DNA of 47,636 bases from Pseudomonadota bacterium. Its GTDB lineage: Bacteria > Desulfobacterota > Desulfobacteria > Desulfobacterales > RPRI01. Both the position numbers and the translations under genes were made by a program. The stretch is taken from assembly GCA_018901125.1 (NCBI GenBank), contig JAHIFE010000190.1, forward strand, positions 1-47,636. Reading direction: 5' to 3'. Position 1 is the stretch's first letter. The number at the start of each line of letters is the position of its first letter. Positions 44,001-47,636 of the stretch are shown piece by piece. The notes beneath the pieces were generated by a model. The model saw only the letters and a list, made by a program, of their open reading frames with translations. It searched no databases and had not been told where the DNA came from.

Positions 44001-44135
44001 CACACTGGACGAACTGTCCACAAGATGGACATAATATCCGGCATTGGCCATATCAAGGGAGGCCTGAATGCCTGCGACACCGGCGCCTACCACCATTACG
44101 CTGCCGACTTTATTGTTTGTTCCTTTGGTTGACAT
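41091..44135 (-). CDS. hdrA: HdrA-like FAD/iron-sulfur electron-transfer protein
   Basis: This 1014-residue HdrA keeps all motifs: FAD site VMVVGAGVAGIQASLDMA, block LDKTFPTNDCAMCVISPFLV, [4Fe-4S] motifs CTACGQCRQVCPV and CIGCGMCEKACLAG, CIGSRDIN…CSSVCCMYSIK, CNCG/CSQDTQENI, ASCSPRTHEPLFQETI, a second FAD domain ([19 protein letters not shown]), CVGSRTEERAYCSRVCC, and C-terminal motifs CAACLTCVRTCPYNVP and CHGCGCCVSECPGKA. It stands first before mvhD-metV-metF and so is the likely flavin centre coupling methylene-THF reduction to ferredoxin or NADH. It is clearly paralogous to the proteins at 29517 and 45005. Confidence 0.95.
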   Translation of the reverse strand: MSTKGTNNKVGSVMVVGAGVAGIQASLDMANAGYYVHLVDSSSSVGGLMAQLDKTFPTNDCAMCVISPFLVEVGRHLNINIIPNSELESLEGEAGAFTAKLKNNPRYIDSVKCTACGQCRQVCPVTAVNEFDCRLDLRKATFIKFPQAVPLSYTIDKNVCIGCGMCEKACLAGAISYSDQARFSEIKVGAVVLAMGNELFDPSLFDTYAYSRHPNVVTSLEFERILSASGPYKGHLMRPYDREVPQKIAWLQCIGSRDINHADHSYCSSVCCMYSIKQSMIAKEHAETPLDAAIFYMDMRTHGKEFERYRERAEKGSGVRFIRSRVHTVEPLDDGGLKLKYIPESGEVLEEVFDMVVLAAGFATSKDTKALAQRLGINLNAHSYAQTSDLTPVSTSREGVFVCGTFQSPKDIPQSVMEASAAAAGATQNLSEQRWSLTLTKELPAEKNFSEEEPKIGVFVCNCGINIGGVADVPAVREYAKTLPNVIHAEDNLFTCSQDTQENIKKIILEKGINRVVVASCSPRTHEPLFQETIREIGLNPYLFEMANIRDQNTWVHMKTPQRATDKAKDLVRMAVAKAALLESLPQVTLDVTQAVLVVGGGVAGLEAALGVARQGFVAFLVERSNELGGMALGLNATWQGEPVLPYVMQLIEDAKKNERIKIFLETEVGHVTGTIGNFTTTLKSANNPLDTKVINHGAAILATGGKEYKPHEYFYGKNPKILTHFDLDAAVRNNDKALKDSKIAVFIQCVGSRTEERAYCSRVCCIHSIKSALILKKLNPEMQIFIIYRDIRTYGLREDLYKEARQQGIRFIRYNKDNPPVIDSDNGQELKLTVKDHILQRPIEMNPDLVVLAAAILPNENKTLFEHFKVPANSDGFLVEAHAKLRPVDFASEGLFLAGIAHYPKSIDESIAQAKAAVSRAMRIVSKNTIAVDSVIASVNPDRCAACLTCVRTCPYNVPRVGEEGYAIIEPSDCHGCGCCVSECPGKAITLKHFTDDQINAKTDALFYIEASC

Positions 44136-44222
44136 TATATTATTATTTCACCTCTTATTTATACTGTAGCGAAACCGGCGGGATGTAAAACACCGCACTA
44201 CGTCTCAACGCTATCATTTATA

Positions 44223-44978
44223 CTATACTGGGCTTGCAAACCTGGGAGTATTTCCTTCACAACTTTTAAGGTCGGCCATGCCGCCTAATTCCAGTTCATT
44301 GAGCCTTTTTGAAACGGTGTAAATTGCAATACCTGTTTGATCCGCCATTTCCCTGACTGTTACAGGGCCTTTGCTCAGCGCTTCCTGAATCAGGGCTTTT
44401 TGATATTCAGCGGTTATCGCATCGTTTTTCACCTTTTCAAAAAGTATCGGATCAGTCTTTTCGTGATACACGTTTTCATTTTCCGTCAGATGGCGATCAA
44501 TCCCCACCAGCCATCGAAGCCGTGTAGTAGACAATGCTCTGGTTAACGCGTTTAAAGCCATTTCATGGTCTTTTGCATTAAACGGCCCTGCTTCTTTGAT
44601 AATATTGCTTACCTCAATCACATTGTCTGCAAAGGGTTTAGCTTCTGCGGCGCTAGCCCAGCGCAGATGCACTCTCTTTCGGCCTATGCCTGAAAGATCC
44701 AGCAATTGCGCAAGTATTTCCATACGTTTAACAGTATATTTATTGCCTTCCAGATAGTGGCAGTCACCTATATGGCAACCGCTTACAAGTACTCCGTCAA
44801 ACCCTTCTTTTAATGCATTGACGATAAACAGCGGATCGACACGACCTGAGCACATGACTCTTACAACTCGAATAAATGGTGGATATTGAATTCTTGATAC
44901 TCCTGCGAGATCTGCGCCTGCATAGGAGCACCAGTTGCACAGGAATGCCAGAATTTTAGGTTTATATGAATCGTTCAT
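44223..44978 (-). CDS. MvhD-type iron-sulfur subunit with C-terminal winged-helix-like domain
   Basis: I set the start at the ATG at 44978, preceded by CGGAGAAAA; the frame is open to 45029, overlapping the upstream HdrA. The 251-residue product has an MvhD domain (FLCNWCSYAGADLAGVSRIQY, MCSGRVDPLFI, SGCHIGDCHYLEGN) and a C-terminal extension with RLRWLVGID and a helix-turn-helix-like region (VTVREMADQTGIAIYTVSKR, then a wing-like GNTPRF). The same build occurs at 28731, with recognisable but divergent sequence, so the fusion is conserved and not a one-off. It sits between two hdrA genes. Whether the extension binds DNA or a protein partner is open. Confidence 0.9.
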   Translation of the reverse strand: MNDSYKPKILAFLCNWCSYAGADLAGVSRIQYPPFIRVVRVMCSGRVDPLFIVNALKEGFDGVLVSGCHIGDCHYLEGNKYTVKRMEILAQLLDLSGIGRKRVHLRWASAAEAKPFADNVIEVSNIIKEAGPFNAKDHEMALNALTRALSTTRLRWLVGIDRHLTENENVYHEKTDPILFEKVKNDAITAEYQKALIQEALSKGPVTVREMADQTGIAIYTVSKRLNELELGGMADLKSCEGNTPRFASPV

Positions 44979-45004
44979 TATTTTTCTCCGTATACAAAAT
45001 GCAA

Positions 45005-47636
45005 TCAACCATTGGCACCGCCGGCACAAATGGACGCCAGTATTTGATTTTCGCTAAAATGTTTCATATCAATAGCTCTTTGCGGGCAGCCTGCCGCACA
45101 AACTCCGCAACCCTTACAAAGAGCCGAATAATTTTCGGCACGATATCCCTTGCCCTGTACCTGTTTCAATCTTATGGCTCCAAAGGCGCAGGACTGTTCG
45201 CATAAACCGCAGCCTATACATTTTTCCTCATCAACAACCGAAACAATGGGTTCTATCTGTATAGTGGATTTATTCAGAATCAGAGCTGCACGTCCGGCCG
45301 CTGCCTGAGCCTGGGAAATGGATTCCTCGATTGGTTTTGGGTAATGAGCAAGTCCTGACACAAAGACGCCGTCTGTTGAGAAGTCCACCGGTTTTAATTT
45401 CATATGGGCTTCCATATAAAAACCATCTTCGTTAAGCGGCACTTTGAGCATCTGAGCCAAAGATTTCCGGTCTTCCGCCGGAACTATGGCGGTTGCCAGA
45501 TTCAGGTAATCAACAGAAATTTGAAGGGGTGTATTAAGAATATGATCTTTTACAGTAATAATCAGACCTTCATTTCCGTCCTCTTCAACAACCGGTTTTT
45601 CATCTACGTTATAGCGGATAAATATAACACCCATTTCCCTTGCCTTCTTATACAGCTCTTCCCGTAAACCAAAGGTTCGCATATCCCGGTAGATGATATA
45701 AATATTTGTCTCCGGCTTTTTCTCTTTGATTGCTATGGCGCTTTTAACAGAAGCCGTGCAGCAGATCTTTGAACAATATGGCCGCGCAGGCTCACGGGAA
45801 CCTACACACTGAATAAATGCAATTGCGCGTGACTCTTTAAGCTTTTCAGGGTGGCTTTCAAACATTGACTCAAGTTCATGCCATTTCATCACCCGGTCAC
45901 TTTGTCCGTAAAGGTACTCATTGGGTTCAAGCGGATTCGCCCCTATTGCAAGGATAACCGCACCATGATTGATTTCCCGATCCTTTTGGGCTGAGTTTAA
46001 GCTTGTTGTGAAATTGCCTACAAATCCGTCAATATTTTTGATGTCTGATTCCAGCAAAACCTCTATGTTTTTATGGTTTGTGACCTTGTCTTTAATCCCG
46101 GATAAAAAGGCAGTTACATTATCTCCCTGCCAGGTCTTTACGGCATGGACAAGCGCTTGACCTCCTAACTCCGAAGATTTTTCCACTAGATAGGTCTTAA
46201 AGCCCTGGTCGGCCAGTGTTAGAGCCGCAGTCATTCCTGAGATACCTCCGCCGATAACAAGAGCATCGTGATTGATCTCGATCTGAATGGAGGAAATAGG
46301 CTCTAAAAGTGCTGACCTGGCTACAGCCATGCGTACAAGATCTTTTGCTTTTTGAGTGGCGCTTTCCGGATCTTTCTGATGTACCCAGGCATTCTGATCC
46401 CTGATGTTGGCAAATTCAAAAAGATAAGGATTTAAACCCGCTTCCTGAATAGTTTGCTGAAAAAGTACTTCATGGGTTCTGGGTGTGCATGCCGCTACTA
46501 CCACACGATTAAGACCTTGTTCGGAAATAGCCTTTCGTATATTTTCCTGAGAATCCTGGGAGCAGGTAAAGAGCGTACCCGATGAAAAGACCACGCCAGG
46601 CAGTTGTCCGGCGTATTTAACGACTTCGGGTACGTTTACCACACTGCTGATATTTATGCCGCAGTTGCAGACAAATACTCCGATACGGGGCGTATCACCG
46701 GCCACATTGATTTCAGGAGTAACCTCTTTATCTCTGGTAAGGGTATTTCTTGCAGAACAAAGATCTTTTCCGGCTATTGCAGCGGCAGCACCCGCATCAA
46801 TAACCGACTGCGGAATATCTTTTGGGCCCTGGAAAGAACCGCATACATAAACACCTTCTTTTGAAGAATTTACCGGTTCAAGCGAACTGGTCTTGCAGAA
46901 ATTGCCTTCGGTTGTTTCAATGCCCAGCCGTTTCGCCAGTTCCAATGTTTCTTTCGAAATTTCAAGACCAACGGATAGTACAATCTGGTCAAATGTTTCT
47001 GTTTTTGTCTCACCGGTTCCGGTAACATAGCGAATGCTTAAATCACCGGTTTCGGGAACCGATTCAATGGAATGCACCCTGCTGTTGATAAAACGTACAC
47101 CGTGTTTGTCTTTGGCGTTGTTGTAGAAACGCTCAAATTCCTTGCCGTTTGTTCGCATATCCATGTAAAAAATGGCGCAATCCAGATCGCCGCCGGCATG
47201 TTCCTTGGCGACAACAGCTTCCTTGACCGCATACATACAGCATACGGAAGAGCAATACCCGTTTCCGCACTGATTGTTATCTCTCGATCCGACACATTGC
47301 AGCCAGGCTATCTTTTTAGGCTCTTTATGATCCGACATTCTTACAAGATGACCCATTGTAGGTCCTGATGCGCTTAAGATTCTTTCAAACTCGAGACTGG
47401 TAAGCACATCCGGATTTGTATTATAATGGTAGAATTCATCAAGGGTCGAAGGATCAAAAGTATCGGTTCCAGCGCAAAGTATAACAGAACCGATCTCAAT
47501 TTGTTTTTCCACAACTGTCTGGCTGTGATCAACAGCACCTGCAAGACAGGCATCAACACACTGATTACACTCGCAGCAATAACCGCAGTTAAGACATCTT
47601 CCGGCTTCAGCCGTTCCATCCTCTTCATTGTAACCA
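45005..47636 (-). CDS. hdrA: HdrA-like protein, partial (runs off the window)
   Basis: The frame is open to the right edge, so the N-terminus lies outside; 877 codons are visible. Inside the window the frame starts with a Cys-rich motif (RCLNCGYCCECNQCVDACLA) of the kind that closes GltD-like flavoprotein modules, so the full protein may carry such a module before its HdrA part. Then follow CVGSRDNN…CSSVCCMYAVK, CNCG/CSQDSQENI, AACTPRTHEVLFQQTI, a nucleotide-binding domain (ALVIGGGISGMTAALTLA), CVGSREPARPYCSKICC, and C-terminal CIGCGLCEQSCAFG and CKGCGVCAAGCPQRA. A GTG at 47512 is not the true start. It is the first visible gene of the leftward locus. Confidence 0.92.
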   Translation of the reverse strand, partial: GYNEEDGTAEAGRCLNCGYCCECNQCVDACLAGAVDHSQTVVEKQIEIGSVILCAGTDTFDPSTLDEFYHYNTNPDVLTSLEFERILSASGPTMGHLVRMSDHKEPKKIAWLQCVGSRDNNQCGNGYCSSVCCMYAVKEAVVAKEHAGGDLDCAIFYMDMRTNGKEFERFYNNAKDKHGVRFINSRVHSIESVPETGDLSIRYVTGTGETKTETFDQIVLSVGLEISKETLELAKRLGIETTEGNFCKTSSLEPVNSSKEGVYVCGSFQGPKDIPQSVIDAGAAAAIAGKDLCSARNTLTRDKEVTPEINVAGDTPRIGVFVCNCGINISSVVNVPEVVKYAGQLPGVVFSSGTLFTCSQDSQENIRKAISEQGLNRVVVAACTPRTHEVLFQQTIQEAGLNPYLFEFANIRDQNAWVHQKDPESATQKAKDLVRMAVARSALLEPISSIQIEINHDALVIGGGISGMTAALTLADQGFKTYLVEKSSELGGQALVHAVKTWQGDNVTAFLSGIKDKVTNHKNIEVLLESDIKNIDGFVGNFTTSLNSAQKDREINHGAVILAIGANPLEPNEYLYGQSDRVMKWHELESMFESHPEKLKESRAIAFIQCVGSREPARPYCSKICCTASVKSAIAIKEKKPETNIYIIYRDMRTFGLREELYKKAREMGVIFIRYNVDEKPVVEEDGNEGLIITVKDHILNTPLQISVDYLNLATAIVPAEDRKSLAQMLKVPLNEDGFYMEAHMKLKPVDFSTDGVFVSGLAHYPKPIEESISQAQAAAGRAALILNKSTIQIEPIVSVVDEEKCIGCGLCEQSCAFGAIRLKQVQGKGYRAENYSALCKGCGVCAAGCPQRAIDMKHFSENQILASICAGGANG

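Noticed and set aside
1-47636. tRNA, rRNA or CRISPR loci
   Set aside because: Reading both strands I saw no cloverleaf-like, rRNA-like or regularly spaced repeat sequence. A dedicated scan was not possible.

Overview
The window looks like chromosome from an anaerobic, probably sulfate-reducing member of the Desulfobacterota (former Deltaproteobacteria). Three kinds of evidence suggest this: repeated HdrA/MvhD electron-transfer genes next to MetF/MetV (methylene-tetrahydrofolate reductase of the reductive acetyl-CoA pathway) and a formate dehydrogenase; very dense PAS/receiver/histidine-kinase signalling genes with sigma-54 activators; and moderately AT-rich, repeat-littered intergenic DNA. 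The species cannot be fixed from the sequence alone.

Left edge (1-2950) is accessory and decaying DNA. It holds a decayed second copy of the 3' end of a sigma-54 activator gene, a DUF4062/RecG-like ATPase gene with an out-of-frame tail, and a C-terminal scrap of a type III restriction enzyme. The intact activator gene follows at 2994-4742.

The signalling block (2994-26429) has thirteen regulatory genes: two sigma-54 activators (one with PAS domains, one with a receiver), two receiver-kinase proteins, single-domain receivers, a double-receiver protein with an unfamiliar Cys-rich repeat, a membrane hybrid kinase, a PocR/PAS kinase with a phytochrome-type receiver partner, two cytoplasmic hybrid kinases (one cut by an in-frame TAG), a heme-binding membrane sensor and an HD-GYP regulator. 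A good sigma-54 promoter precedes the double-receiver gene. Two copies of a 142-bp inverted-repeat element with perfect 4-bp target duplications lie at 6253-6394 and 15660-15801. A four-helix-bundle gene with its own AT-rich repeats sits between two signalling genes.

The middle (26424-28040) holds a decayed copy of part of the metabolic locus, a 40-residue Lys-rich protein, a small lipoprotein and a terminator.

The right part (28083-47636) is transcribed leftward and is a flavin/iron-sulfur electron-transfer locus. In transcription order it holds a partial HdrA, MvhD with a C-terminal winged-helix-like domain, HdrA, short MvhD, MetV, MetF, an N-terminal-only HdrA, short MvhD, an A-type Fe-S carrier-like protein, a DUF1573 protein, a 1374-residue fusion of formate dehydrogenase with a GltD-like flavoprotein, HdrA, a second MvhD-winged-helix protein and a MobA-like nucleotidyltransferase broken by TGA. 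By analogy with known HdrA systems, these proteins may couple formate and methylene-THF chemistry to ferredoxin, NAD(P)H or other carriers by flavin-based electron bifurcation or confurcation. That coupling is inferred, not shown. No tRNA, rRNA or CRISPR array was seen.
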